Assembly (NCBI GenBank): GCA_020722685.1
Contig: DYKH01000035.1
Coordinates: forward strand, 1 to 43,180
Reading direction: 5' to 3'
Origin: Caldithrix sp.
GTDB lineage: Bacteria; KSB1; UBA2214; DYKH01
DNA: 43,180 bases
Shown here: one piece after another, positions 16,081 to 25,129 of the stretch
Layout of the letters: the number at the start of each line of letters is the position of its first letter
Numbering within the stretch: position 1 is the stretch's first letter
Position numbers and translations under genes: made by a program
The notes under the pieces: generated by a model
What the model was told of the DNA's origin: nothing
Database searches by the model: none
Seen by the model: only the letters and a program-made list of their open reading frames with translations

Positions 16081-18279
16081 TCAAACCATTCCTTTTCTCT
16101 TACGGACGGACCATTCCACCGATAAGAACAAAAGGATGGCCATTAAGGTGTAGGGATCATTCCAGATCTCGATTTCCTTTGATTCGGTCACGGCCCTAGC
16201 TTGGCCGGCAACCGCCGCAGGGAGATCGGACAAAGAATCCGGAGAAATGTACCTTCCGCCGCTGGTTTTGGAAATGCTGCGCAGTAGAACTTCTTGTACG
16301 CGCAAGTCCGCTAATTCCTTGCTGTATTCACCCAAGGAAAACAAAGCGCTTGCTTCACCTAATTTGCGATCACCCTCCTGGGCAGTAACGGCGATCGTGT
16401 AATCACCTGGCTGTTCCGGATGCAAAGTCAAATTGTATTTGCCCTCGCCTGCGCGGGTAGCTAAGAACTCCTCTTGCCCGGACTGATGGGCGAGCGCAAT
16501 CTTGACATCGGCGTCGCTGATGGGCTTTCGTTCGTCATTGAAAACTTCTACTTTGACGTTGACAGGCTCACCATAATGGAAATTCGTCTTTTCGATCTCT
16601 ACCCGCACCAAGTCGTCAGGTCTGGTTGATTCGATCCATCTGACCAAATTGTTGATCAATTGGGAGAACATGTCATCGGTATTGCCGATGCCCCACATCA
16701 GCAAATCCCATCGCCATATGCCGTACGCCAATAGGGCGGCAGATTTTTGTGCGCCATTGCTTCTAATCAACAGCAACGGCCTTTTGCTCTCAGCAGTTCT
16801 GGGAGGAGGGACGTTGGCGGGTGTTGCATAGACCAGAGTTTCAGAGTTTGGCCAGAATTGGCCAAAGACATTGGACGTGTACACCGGCGGCAACTGGCTC
16901 CATGCGGCCGCCGCGGACCACCGGTCGGCCCCGATTTGCGTGATTGGATGACTTTGCGCCGAAGGTGCAAGCGAAGGGTACACCTGAAGCTCGTTCGCAG
17001 TTTGGCTTTTCGCCATCATCGGCAAGAATTGCTCCAGACCGTCCAGTCTCTGCGGAGCCGTCTCCTTTCCCAGAATAAATAATACTGGCGTGGCTTGGGC
17101 TTGAATCACTCCTCGCAAGCGGTCGACCCAATCACCGGCGGTTTTGTTAGTAGGAAAATCATAGAGCACGAATATGTCAACATCCGGCAGATGCTCCGGC
17201 AGACTCGACGTGATAGGCATTCGGTAAAAGGTGCCATCTGCCTTTTCGATTAGAGAATGAACTTGGTAGCGTTCACTGGCCGACAAATGCCGGCGCAAAA
17301 AGGAAATATCGGGAGAAGCTTTCCCCGCAAGCAGTAAGACCTGAAGGCGGGACTTGAGCACATCAAGGTAGATGGTTCGCTTGTTATTTTCGACTGTTTG
17401 CTCGCCGGCAATCGGATTCACTTCGATCAGCAACTTGTGCCGACCAGGCGTTTCTGGCAGGTAGCTGAGGGGTATTTGCATTTCGGAGGGAGAGGGCGGG
17501 ACGGTAATCATTTGCGAAGAGATGGTCTTTTTCTCGTCCTTGAGCGTGAGGGCGGTTTTCTGCTCCTCAAGTCCCAGGCCTCGCACGGTCAATGTCATCG
17601 GCGTCGGCTCATCGACATAGGCGAAGGCATTTGCTTCGACCTGTGTGAGCGCAAGGTCCGGCTTTGTCTGATTCGAGCCGATTCCTATGCAGTAGATCGG
17701 CACGCCAATCTCACCTGCGTATCGAACCGGGTTTCCGCCTTCATTATAATTGCCGTCGGAGAGGAGCACGATTCCGGCCAGATTCTCCTCGGCCAAGTCT
17801 CCCTTGATGAACTCCAAGCTCTCGGCGATATTGCTGATGTCTCCGCGAAAACGTAAAGAGTCAAACTCTTGGACAGACAACATTCGCGCGTGATCGGAAA
17901 AACTATAGTATTTCAAATCAAACCTTCTCTTTAGCAGTTCCAGCTCATCGGCATGAAGGATACTGCTGACGATTTCGTTCCGGGCGCCGGCTTTGTCCCG
18001 TATAGCCATGCTCGCGGAATTGTCGATAGCGATCGCCAAAACCGGCGGTTCCGAACGGGTGAAGCTCAAGCTGAAGGTTGCTTCAAATATGACCAACAGA
18101 AGACACAATATAGCCAAGATACGGGCGGAAACAAGAAAGCCCCTGACGATGACGCTGACAATAGGATTGGTTCTGCGGTAGATGGACAAGGTGTAGGCGA
18201 TGGCGAGGAGAGCGGCTGCCAGCAGTAGCCAGGGTTGAGCGGAAAAAGTCAGGACGGTCTGAGCAAGCAGAATGGGCAT
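16081..18279 (-). CDS. Membrane-anchored VWA-domain protein
   Basis: The 732-residue protein has two N-terminal membrane helices (about 16-33 and 50-66). A von Willebrand A domain follows with an intact metal-site motif AIDNSASM (D86, S88, S90) and the VLLSDGNYNEGG strand. Ig-like/CARDB-type beta segments come next (PTPMTLTVRGLGL; YGEPVNVKVEVFNDERKP; LHPEQPGDYTIAV), with a DUF/GATase1-like region around VDIFVLYDFPTN between them. A final membrane helix (about 707-722) ends the protein. This is the architecture of large VWA membrane proteins often found near MoxR/BatA genes, none of which is here. The role is probably envelope protein assembly or adhesion, and is uncertain. It lies upstream of the envelope operon and below tsaD. 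Confidence 0.78.
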   Translation of the reverse strand: MPILLAQTVLTFSAQPWLLLAAALLAIAYTLSIYRRTNPIVSVIVRGFLVSARILAILCLLLVIFEATFSLSFTRSEPPVLAIAIDNSASMAIRDKAGARNEIVSSILHADELELLKRRFDLKYYSFSDHARMLSVQEFDSLRFRGDISNIAESLEFIKGDLAEENLAGIVLLSDGNYNEGGNPVRYAGEIGVPIYCIGIGSNQTKPDLALTQVEANAFAYVDEPTPMTLTVRGLGLEEQKTALTLKDEKKTISSQMITVPPSPSEMQIPLSYLPETPGRHKLLIEVNPIAGEQTVENNKRTIYLDVLKSRLQVLLLAGKASPDISFLRRHLSASERYQVHSLIEKADGTFYRMPITSSLPEHLPDVDIFVLYDFPTNKTAGDWVDRLRGVIQAQATPVLFILGKETAPQRLDGLEQFLPMMAKSQTANELQVYPSLAPSAQSHPITQIGADRWSAAAAWSQLPPVYTSNVFGQFWPNSETLVYATPANVPPPRTAESKRPLLLIRSNGAQKSAALLAYGIWRWDLLMWGIGNTDDMFSQLINNLVRWIESTRPDDLVRVEIEKTNFHYGEPVNVKVEVFNDERKPISDADVKIALAHQSGQEEFLATRAGEGKYNLTLHPEQPGDYTIAVTAQEGDRKLGEASALFSLGEYSKELADLRVQEVLLRSISKTSGGRYISPDSLSDLPAAVAGQARAVTESKEIEIWNDPYTLMAILLFLSVEWSVRKRKGMV

Positions 18280-18588
18280 GATTTTCTATGCTAAAAGTAC
18301 TGGACAAAGAGAATGGCAAAATTCTCCGAACTGAGTGAAATTCTCTTACCTCATGCGCGATGCGAAGGCCGGCAAATTTGTGCTTGGCACTGACGGAACC
18401 CGAAGAATCGCCATTCCAATTAACCTGTGAACCCGAGTCCAATGTCTCGGCTTGTCATCAAGAGTTCCATTTCCAGGGACAACATGAGGAGTACGGCAAC
18501 TTTCCGGGCCGATTTTCATTTGGCCTGTTCTGTGACGAAGATGAAACGTAAATCTGCGCCGTGGGTTCCAACGGAAAATCGAGGACGA
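18280..18588. other. Gene-free spacer
   Basis: The 309 bases between the tsaD stop and the VWA start hold no frame with recognisable features, no clear hairpin with a T-run and no strong promoter that I can point to. The boundary suggests that tsaD ends one transcript and that the VWA gene has its own. Confidence 0.5.
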
Positions 18589-19587
18589 TCACCCCAAGGA
18601 GAGGTTAGGTGCAACGTCCAATTCGAAACTGGAATATTCGCCCCTTTCAAGGCGCATAAGACCGACTTTGCCGATCATGGCGGCATTGTCCGTGCACAGC
18701 TCCGGCGAGGGAACGAACAATTCAATATTTTCAATTTTGCAGCGATTTTCGAACTGAAGCCGGAGCGCTGAATTTCGAGCGACGCCACCCGCCAGAACCA
18801 GTGTTTTGCAGTGATATGCAGCCAGCGCTCTAAAGCTTTTTTCAATCAAGACATTCACGACCGCGCGTTGAAAGCTCGCGGCGATGCTCGGTATTTCGGC
18901 GCTCCTTCTTCCTCTTGGTAAAGATCTGACATAATACAATACCGCAGTCTTGAGACCACTGAAGCTAAAATCGAGATTCTGTTTTTCCATCAGCGCCAAG
19001 GGAAAAGTGATGGCATTTTCGTCACCTGAAACGGCGGCCTTTTCGATGGCCGGTCCGCCAGGATAGCCGAGCTCAAGGATTTTGGCTACCTTGTCGAAGG
19101 CCTCGCCAGCGGCATCATCAATCGTACGTCCGACGATACGATATTTCAGAGGCTTTTCGACCAAAACCAAGAGTGAGTGCCCGCCGGAGACAACCAAGCT
19201 TATGAACGGAAACTGGTCGATCTCCCGTTCCGCAGCCGCGGCCCAAATATGACCTTCAATATGGTTTACCCCGATCCACGGCAACCTGAGACTCAATGCG
19301 ATTCCCTTGCAGACGCAGACTCCGACCAGCAAGGAGCCGGCTAAGCCCGGGCCGTAGGTCACCGCCAGCGCCTGCAAATCCGTCCATTTTTTCCCTGCTT
19401 GACGTAGCGCTTCTTCGATGATGGGCAACAATTGCCGGACGTGCGCTCTGGAAGCGAATTCAGGAACCACGCCTCCATACTTGTGGTGGATAGCTTGCGT
19501 AGCGATGATGTTGGACAGAATGCCTGATTCGCTGAGCACAGCGGCGCTGGTTTCATCACAGGAAGTTTCAATGGCCAAAGTTAACAC
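18589..19587 (-). CDS. tsaD: tRNA N6-threonylcarbamoyladenosine synthase subunit TsaD
   Basis: This is the catalytic subunit that transfers threonylcarbamoyl from its adenylate to A37 of ANN-decoding tRNAs. It is a cytoplasmic ASKHA-fold protein that works with TsaB/TsaE. At 332 residues it is of normal length. It begins LAIETSCDETSAAV, has the metal pair H109/H113 in NHIEGHIWA, VSGGHS, GEAFDKVAKILELGYPGG, and the C-terminal CTDNAAMIG. The start is GTG 19587, since IETSCDE must be near the N-terminus and no ATG fits. It follows the YbbR gene by 26 bases on the same strand. TsaB and TsaE are not in the window. Confidence 0.97.
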   Translation of the reverse strand: MLTLAIETSCDETSAAVLSESGILSNIIATQAIHHKYGGVVPEFASRAHVRQLLPIIEEALRQAGKKWTDLQALAVTYGPGLAGSLLVGVCVCKGIALSLRLPWIGVNHIEGHIWAAAAEREIDQFPFISLVVSGGHSLLVLVEKPLKYRIVGRTIDDAAGEAFDKVAKILELGYPGGPAIEKAAVSGDENAITFPLALMEKQNLDFSFSGLKTAVLYYVRSLPRGRRSAEIPSIAASFQRAVVNVLIEKSFRALAAYHCKTLVLAGGVARNSALRLQFENRCKIENIELFVPSPELCTDNAAMIGKVGLMRLERGEYSSFELDVAPNLSLG

Positions 19588-19613
19588 ATCAGGTCCGTAC
19601 GGATAGAACTCGA

Positions 19614-20570
19614 CTATTCTTTTTCAAAAACCACTTTGAAACGCTTTGGGTTAATGTCCCTGAAGCGTATTTCCGGCAATGGCTCGATATAGGCGAAATA
19701 GTCATGGCCGTTGTTCTTAGGGTAGCGCTGCAAATCAATGTAAGCGGTAATGTCTTTTTCGGTAATGGAGGAAACGACGTTGACGCCGCCTTCCACTACC
19801 AGTGAAAGATGCGAAGGAATGACCAGCGCATTGACATTTGCCGGAAGATTGGCAACGGAAACAGGCACTCCGGTAATCTTTTTTTCCATAAGCTTTTGTA
19901 TGTCGGCAGCAATCCAAACGCTTTTCATGAGGAGCTCGACCTGCTCTTTGTCAGGAGTGAGCAGCTCGACCTGCTTACGGAAAGGGTGTCGCAACTCTTG
20001 CCAAGAGGCGGCGACGGTGAGAACAGAATCATGGTTGTCAACCAGAGATTTCGGCCCTTTGATTGGCACTCTGGCAGGTGTAAGGCTGATTTCACCAACG
20101 ATCGTGTATCCGGCTCGAGGTTTCAGAATAACCTGGTTGCGGACAGGAACGTCTTTGACGGTGAGCTTCTCAATTTCCAACGGAATGGAATCTGGTTCCA
20201 AAAGCTCCAGAAGCGTCAAGTCTTTGGCGCTTCCCGTCAGTATTACGTCGTCCTTGGTAGGATGAACTACTTTTTTCCCTTCTTGCCAATGGAAGTTGAG
20301 TCGTAGCCGGCCTTCACGGAAGAGAAGATAGGTCAAGATCGTCATGCCTTTGCCGCGCAATCGAATCTTGGCAGATTCTGGGGTGGAATTGGTAACGATC
20401 AGGTTCTCGTGTATCCGCGGCAGCTCGATCGGGATGGTTACCACATGGTCAAATGTTCCGCCGCTGACAATGAGGAACCATACCAAAATGGCTACCAGAG
20501 TCGACACGATCTTTGCTTTATAGTGACGCCAGAAATATTGTCTTTTGGCTGCCGAAATTCTTTTGAGCAT
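19614..20570 (-). CDS. YbbR-like domain protein
   Basis: With the ATG at 20570 the protein has 318 residues. A basic N-terminus and one membrane helix (about residues 22-42, KIVSTLVAILVWFLIVSGG) are followed by three to four YbbR-like beta domains. These show the typical IPIELPRIHENLIVTN, VPVRNQVILKPRAGYTI and ITGVPVSVANLPANV edges. YbbR/CdaR proteins in other bacteria sit next to diadenylate cyclase and regulate it, but no cdaA gene is here. A TTG at 20633 would extend the frame by 21 residues; AGGA before the ATG favours the shorter form. It shares a transcript with tsaD. Confidence 0.88.
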   Translation of the reverse strand: MLKRISAAKRQYFWRHYKAKIVSTLVAILVWFLIVSGGTFDHVVTIPIELPRIHENLIVTNSTPESAKIRLRGKGMTILTYLLFREGRLRLNFHWQEGKKVVHPTKDDVILTGSAKDLTLLELLEPDSIPLEIEKLTVKDVPVRNQVILKPRAGYTIVGEISLTPARVPIKGPKSLVDNHDSVLTVAASWQELRHPFRKQVELLTPDKEQVELLMKSVWIAADIQKLMEKKITGVPVSVANLPANVNALVIPSHLSLVVEGGVNVVSSITEKDITAYIDLQRYPKNNGHDYFAYIEPLPEIRFRDINPKRFKVVFEKE

Positions 20571-20847
20571 GTCGCTGAGCACTTTCCTGAGAACCAAGAA
20601 ATGTTTCTGGTGATCTGATATTCGGTGGGGCAATGAGATCTAAGGTGCGGCCAAGACGAAACTGCTCAGTACGTCGGCTGCCATGGTACAAAAGAGCAGG
20701 GAAGCCCGGCCCCTGCGAAAGGCTGCCGGCGACACCTGGCGTCCTTTCCTGGGACGTTCTTCAATTGTTTGTAGCGTGCGAATGGTATTGCAGATCCCCA
20801 CTACTCAAACCAATAAGCAGGTGATAATGTGCCGATTCTTCGCTTTT

Positions 20848-21039
20848 TTATTTGAAGGATTCTTTTACCTCTCTACCTCGGCTCAGCTCGCCATTGTCGA
20901 TACGGATGTTGAATCCACATTCAGGATTCGTACATACCCAAGCCTTATACATAATGGAAGCGCCATCTCGCCCATAGTCAGATAAGGGAATGAGTACACC
21001 AATCTTGCATTTCAAACATGCGGGGTAGCCCTTTTCCAT
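20848..21039 (-). CDS. Small zinc-ribbon protein
   Basis: This 63-residue protein has two cysteine pairs, CLKC (near residue 8) and CTNPEC (near residue 36), in a layout suited to one zinc ribbon. It begins MEKGYPACLKCKIG. ATG 21039 is chosen because AAGGA lies seven bases upstream; an in-frame TTG at 21063 lacks such a site. The family is not named. A role in nucleic-acid or protein binding is possible but not shown. It lies between rplI and the YbbR gene on the same strand. Confidence 0.7.
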   Translation of the reverse strand: MEKGYPACLKCKIGVLIPLSDYGRDGASIMYKAWVCTNPECGFNIRIDNGELSRGREVKESFK

Positions 21040-21450
21040 TTCCCAATCCTTGTCAAAGTTCAAAGCATGCCGTTAAGAAAGCGAGGATTTGCGTGACGAG
21101 TGCTCTCAGCATTGCGACCACTGAGCGTTTCCCGCGTACTTGTGAGCAATGCGGATGTGAGTGCAAAGAATGCTATTGTCGAAGTAAAGTTATAGAGAAT
21201 AATTCATAAATTCAACTGTTTATTTTAGAATATGGAATTCTCGCCATCGGCTCGACCTTCATTTCCGATTCCACTTTTGTTGAAATTAAAAATTATTTCC
21301 TTTCGCAAGCATTGGTATCGCTGGCGCCAGTTCTTCCTCGCCTCCGACGGCTCTTTCACCGACCATCGCTCCCCGATGGCTGTGGTTTTCCAATCATAAC
21401 CAAAGAGCGGCCCCATTGGCTCCGGCATCTTGCAGATAAAAATTAGTCAC
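21040..21450. other. Spacer between rplI and the zinc-ribbon gene
   Basis: This roughly 410-base stretch has an AT-rich core near 21190-21250. A 67-codon minus-strand frame (21225-21428) has no recognisable motif or good ribosome binding site, and I do not call it a gene. No hairpin with a T-run is evident directly after rplI. Confidence 0.5.
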
Positions 21451-21894
21451 TTATTGGCGAACAACCCAGACTTTGATCTTTGCGTCCACTTCGGCGTGAA
21501 GCTTAATCGGGACGTCATAAACACCCAGGCTTTTCAATGGCTCGTCTAATACGATCTTTCTGCGATCAATCTCAAAGCCGGCTTCTTTGAGCAAATCGGC
21601 GATGTTTTGGCTGGTGACAGAGCCAAACACCTTGTCCTCTTCTCCAACTTGCACAGCGGCGGTAACGGAAATTTTCCCGAGCCTGTCGGCCAATTCGGAC
21701 GCTTCCTTTATGTGGCGTTTCGTCTTTACTTCTTGCAGCTTGTGCTCTTCCTGGAAAATTTTCAGGTTTGACGGAGTGGCCTCAAGCGCTAAGCCCTTGG
21801 GGATGAGGAAATTTCTCGCATGACCGCGCTTGACTTCGACAACATCTCCGGCTTTGCCCAACAACTCCAAATCATTTTTGAGGATAATTTTCAT
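21451..21894 (-). CDS. rplI: 50S ribosomal protein L9
   Basis: This is a 147-residue primary 23S rRNA-binding protein of the large subunit, of normal length. It begins MKIILKNDLELLGKAGDVVEV and has the KRGHARNFLIPKGLA signature. A connecting helix and the C-terminal domain follow (GSVTSQNIADLLKEAGFEI, LKSLGVYDVPIKLH). It follows rpsR by 20 bases in the rpsF-ssb-rpsR-rplI order found in most bacteria. The ribosome binding site AAAGG precedes ATG 21894. Confidence 0.98.
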   Translation of the reverse strand: MKIILKNDLELLGKAGDVVEVKRGHARNFLIPKGLALEATPSNLKIFQEEHKLQEVKTKRHIKEASELADRLGKISVTAAVQVGEEDKVFGSVTSQNIADLLKEAGFEIDRRKIVLDEPLKSLGVYDVPIKLHAEVDAKIKVWVVRQ

Positions 21895-21914
21895 ATTGCC
21901 TTTCTGACCATTAC

Positions 21915-22136
21915 TTATTTCGTTGTCTCAGCGACGTAGGGAATGATAGCAAGCTCACGGGCTCTTTTTATGGCCGTTATCAACTGACGTTGGTGCTTTG
22001 AACACGTACCCGAAGTACGTCGAGGTAGGATTTTACCTTGCTCGGTAGTGAAGCGCATAAGCCGCTTATCATCCTTGTAATCGATATACTCGACTTTTTC
22101 TTCACAAAATCTACAAATTCGTTTTTTCTTAAGCAT
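21915..22136 (-). CDS. rpsR: 30S ribosomal protein S18
   Basis: This 73-residue small-subunit protein pairs with S6 on the platform. It has the [15 protein letters not shown] start with a CxxC zinc-type pair and the conserved [13 protein letters not shown] and [18 protein letters not shown] segments. AAGGGAG precedes ATG 22136. It lies 43 bases after ssb and before rplI. Confidence 0.98.
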   Translation of the reverse strand: MLKKKRICRFCEEKVEYIDYKDDKRLMRFTTEQGKILPRRTSGTCSKHQRQLITAIKRARELAIIPYVAETTK

Positions 22137-22179
22137 GATAGCTCCCTTGGGGTTACTATTCGAACGTATCCTTGTTTCC

Positions 22180-22698
22180 CTATAATTTTAAATCCTGATA
22201 GCCAAAATCAAAATCCGTCGGCTCGACCTTTAGCGTTTCCGCTTTGGAAGGGGAGGACGCCGGGGTCGGTCCATGAGCCTCATCGCCTGCGGAAGGTGAC
22301 GGCGCCTGATCATCGCTTGCTGCTACTACCACTTCTTCGACGTCTTTGGGCGCTTTTTTGTCCAAGAATTGGATTCGGCGGGCGCGGATTTCCACGATGT
22401 TTCGACTGGTGCCGTCATCATTACGCCAATTGCGACTCTGCAGCTCGCCGTCGATCAGGATAGAATTGCCTCGCTTTAGCACTTCAAAACAGGTATCCGC
22501 CAATTTGTGCCAGGCTACCACCCCTACATAGCAAACATTCTCGCGCCAGATGCCAGAATTATCTCGGTACCTCCGGTTGGAGGCAATATAGAAATTGACG
22601 ACTGAAGTCCCATTAGATGTTTTCCTAAAGATCGGATCGCTGGTCAAATTGCCAGCTAAAAGTACATTGTTAATATCAGGCATCTTCAAGTCCGGCAT
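22180..22698 (-). CDS. ssb: Single-stranded DNA-binding protein
   Basis: With the start at 22698 the protein has 172 residues. AGGAG lies eight bases before this ATG; an in-frame upstream start at 22752 lacks support. The OB fold is clear: [54 protein letters not shown]. It binds ssDNA in replication and repair, normally as a tetramer. A low-complexity acidic/Pro/Ser linker follows. The C-terminus ends [11 protein letters not shown] rather than the usual DDDIPF-type tip that recruits partner proteins. It lies between rpsF and rpsR, as is common. Confidence 0.95.
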   Translation of the reverse strand: MPDLKMPDINNVLLAGNLTSDPIFRKTSNGTSVVNFYIASNRRYRDNSGIWRENVCYVGVVAWHKLADTCFEVLKRGNSILIDGELQSRNWRNDDGTSRNIVEIRARRIQFLDKKAPKDVEEVVVAASDDQAPSPSAGDEAHGPTPASSPSKAETLKVEPTDFDFGYQDLKL

Positions 22699-22786
22699 AT
22701 CAAATACTCCTACTTTCTTGCACCCATTTAGCCACTTGAGCAATTTCGTCAATGCGCCTTGGCGAAACGACCAGTTCGGCCTAAAA

Positions 22787-22806
22787 TGGCTAAATGGTTA
22801 CGCTTT
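22787..22806. repeat. 20-bp repeat, copy 1, in the 370-bp rpsF-ssb spacer
   Basis: The 20 bases starting TGGCTAAATGG and ending ACGCTTT recur exactly at 23762-23781. An inverted partial copy (CCATTTAGCCA, 22724-22734) lies closer to ssb. The spacer 22699-23068 holds no gene. Confidence 0.7.
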
Positions 22807-23068
22807 CTCTAACTCAGAGGTTAGCACCTTAGACATCCATGATCTATGCAAACATAGCCTGCCGAGGGGCGGCCAGCGCGAATCTTTTTGTCTTCATCGC
22901 AGCAAACGATCGCCATCTCGGCCGGGCCGGTCTATGGTAAAGAACATGAACAATCAAGCTTCTATTATCGTCGATTCTTGGTGAGCAAGACGCTTATGTA
23001 GCACTGGGACGATCCGGATTGCCAGAGCTGTCCTAATGGTGCAAAAGGCCGACGGCTCGCGCCAAGAA

Positions 23069-23590
23069 TTATGTCTCCTCAGTCGCCGCCTTGCCGGAGC
23101 CTGCAATTGGAGCAGCATCGAGTTTGGCGACCACTTCCGTCTCGCCGATCTGAGCGTCGCTGGTGCTGGGGATCAATTCTTCCACGAGTTCTGCACTGCC
23201 GGAATCCGGTTCAACTCCCGCAAGAGGATCGGCTTTCGTCTCGATCGCCCCGGGCTTTGACAGGTAGCCAAGATCTTTCTGCCGTTCCAACGCCCTTAGA
23301 GCTCGATCATCTAACTTGATGGTGGCATACCGCAGCAACGATTCGTTCAGGCGATATTCTCTTTCCAACTGTTTTATCATTGTGGGCGGGCCGTTAAAGC
23401 GGATGAGCACGTAAAAACCGTATTGTCGTTTCTTGATCTCATAAGCCAAGCGCTTTTTGCCCCAATGCTCGATGGCTTCGATCTGCCCACCGTTCGCGGA
23501 AATGAAGCGTTCGTACTTGCTGACTATATTTTCAGTTTCTTCAGCCTTTAAAAGCGAATCAATTACAATGATGGTCTCGTATTTTCGCAA
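23069..23590 (-). CDS. rpsF: 30S ribosomal protein S6 with C-terminal extension
   Basis: This is the small-subunit platform protein that binds S18. The core (about 1-100) shows RKYETIIVIDS, EAIEHWGKKRLAYEIKKRQYG and FNGPPTMIKQLEREYRLNE. About 70 acidic, low-complexity residues (GVEPDSGSAELVEELIP and on) extend it beyond the usual length of about 100. The start is taken as TTG 23590, giving the family-typical M-R-K-Y-E-T start with GGAGG six bases upstream. GTG 23593 would add one residue. It is the first gene of the rpsF-ssb-rpsR-rplI block. Confidence 0.95.
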   Translation of the reverse strand: MRKYETIIVIDSLLKAEETENIVSKYERFISANGGQIEAIEHWGKKRLAYEIKKRQYGFYVLIRFNGPPTMIKQLEREYRLNESLLRYATIKLDDRALRALERQKDLGYLSKPGAIETKADPLAGVEPDSGSAELVEELIPSTSDAQIGETEVVAKLDAAPIAGSGKAATEET

Positions 23591-23761
23591 CACATTCCTC
23601 CTTAGAATTGGGTTGGTCAGATTGTTGGTTGATTTACAACTGCGAATTGTCGATAACGTTCAGGCCATGAATAGAAACCTGGCTTTGCTTAGATGCAGTT
23701 GTTTCGGTAAATGAAATAAATGTAGTCGAGAGAAATTCCAGCTTTCTACCTCAACTTCGCT

Positions 23762-23781
23762 TGGCTAAATGGTTACGCTTT
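23762..23781. repeat. 20-bp repeat, copy 2, in the pth-rpsF spacer
   Basis: An exact copy of the 20 bases at 22787-22806, in the same orientation, 172 bases upstream of the rpsF start on the opposite side of that gene. Flanking bases do not match, so the repeat unit is short. Confidence 0.7.
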
Positions 23782-23824
23782 GATGAACAGCCGATTCATC
23801 GTTCTGCGGGCGGGCAGAAACCGT

Positions 23825-24400
23825 TCACGAGTTCGCATTAAAGCGATTCATGGCGACCTCGAGGCCCTCAGAGATAAAGGTGCGTACAGCTTCCACCGAA
23901 AGGGTGATCATGGATTCGAGCAGTGCTCGTTCACTTTTCGAGAACTTGGACAACACAAAATCGACCATGTCGTCTTTCCCTACCTCTGCGCCAACACCTA
24001 ACCGTAGCCGAGCAATGTCTTGTGTACCCACGTGCTCTATGATGGATGCCAAGCCTTTGTGGCCGCCGGAGCTTCCTCGCCCGCGAATCCTTATTTTGCC
24101 CAAGGGCAAATTCACATCGTCGAGCACGATGAGATAATGCTGTAGATCGTATGGGAAATGCCGCCTCAATCCGGCTAAGGCTATCCCGCTGCGGTTCATG
24201 AATGTTTGCGGCTTGACTAAAAGCGTCGGCTTTGACTGGACGGTCGTTTCGGCTATCTCTGCAAAATCGCCTTTTCTTCTAAAGCTGATCCCCGACTCCT
24301 CAGCCAAACGATCAAGGACCATAAAACCGACGTTGTGCCTGGTAAGCTTGTACGGTCTTCCTGGATTGCCCAAGCCTACTATGCAGTATTTGTCAGACAT
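23825..24400 (-). CDS. pth: Peptidyl-tRNA hydrolase
   Basis: This 191-residue enzyme recycles peptidyl-tRNA by cleaving the ester bond. It begins YCIVGLGNPGRPYKLTRHN, with catalytic H22. It has KPQTFMNRSG (N69), VLDDVNLPLGKIRIR (D94/D95) and SSGGHKGLASI. All functional positions are present and the length is normal. It lies 36 bases after rplY, an arrangement (prs-ctc-pth) common in bacteria. Confidence 0.97.
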   Translation of the reverse strand: MSDKYCIVGLGNPGRPYKLTRHNVGFMVLDRLAEESGISFRRKGDFAEIAETTVQSKPTLLVKPQTFMNRSGIALAGLRRHFPYDLQHYLIVLDDVNLPLGKIRIRGRGSSGGHKGLASIIEHVGTQDIARLRLGVGAEVGKDDMVDFVLSKFSKSERALLESMITLSVEAVRTFISEGLEVAMNRFNANS

Positions 24401-24436
24401 TCATTGCAGACAAAATGAAAGACAGGCAGTATGAAT

Positions 24437-25072
24437 TTATTTCTCTTCTTCCTCTTTCTCCGGTCGTTTGCTGATCACTTCCGGCTCTGCCGGGCTAACC
24501 TCAGCCTCGACAGGTTTTTCTTCAGTAATTCTTGGTGCGCTGACCGTTGCAATGACGCGGTGAAGGTCACCGACGACCTTTAGGCTCTGAAGGTCCAGCT
24601 CCGAAAGGTGCACCGAGCCGCCAATGTCTAAATGGCTCACGTCCACGTCGATATGTTCGGGTATCTCGGTTGGCAGGCATTCTATTTCCAATTCGCGCAA
24701 TACCTGCTGCATAATGCCGCCTTGATTTTTCACGCCGGTGGGAGTCCCCAGCAAATGAATCGGCACGGAAACATGAATTTTCTCGGTGAGCATAATGCCC
24801 ATCAGGTCCAAGTGCAGTGGTGAATTATCAATGGGATCGAGCTGGATTTCCCGGATGATACATTTTTTTCGTGTTTTGCCATCAAAGACTACATCAATCA
24901 GGCTGGACTCTTGGCCCAGCAGCGCCGACAGCTCTTTTCTGTCCACAGTAAACGGCGTAACTTCTTGGCCGTGAAAATAATAAATCCCGGGCACCTTGCC
25001 GTCTCGACGGTATCTTTTGGCGTTTGAGGTTCCCAGATTTTTGCGTGATTCCAGTTTTAAGGTTTCTGCCAT
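24437..25072 (-). CDS. rplY: 50S ribosomal protein L25/general stress protein Ctc
   Basis: This 211-residue 5S rRNA-binding protein is of the long Ctc type. It has the N-terminal L25 domain (LESRKNLGTSNAKRYRRDGKVPGIYY; HLDLMGI) and the C-terminal TL5 beta domain (VPIHLLGTPTGVKNQGG; HIDVDVSHLDIGGSVHLSEL), then an acidic Glu-rich tail. CGGAG precedes ATG 25072. It lies between prs and pth on the same strand. Confidence 0.97.
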   Translation of the reverse strand: MAETLKLESRKNLGTSNAKRYRRDGKVPGIYYFHGQEVTPFTVDRKELSALLGQESSLIDVVFDGKTRKKCIIREIQLDPIDNSPLHLDLMGIMLTEKIHVSVPIHLLGTPTGVKNQGGIMQQVLRELEIECLPTEIPEHIDVDVSHLDIGGSVHLSELDLQSLKVVGDLHRVIATVSAPRITEEKPVEAEVSPAEPEVISKRPEKEEEEK

Positions 25073-25129
25073 TGTGAGACTCCGGTTAATTCGTCAAGCA
25101 ATATATAAGCTTGTGTAATGTCAATTTTG

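Noticed and set aside
21225..21428. 67-codon minus-strand frame after rplI
   Set aside because: No ribosome binding site or family motif is seen; possible but unsupported.
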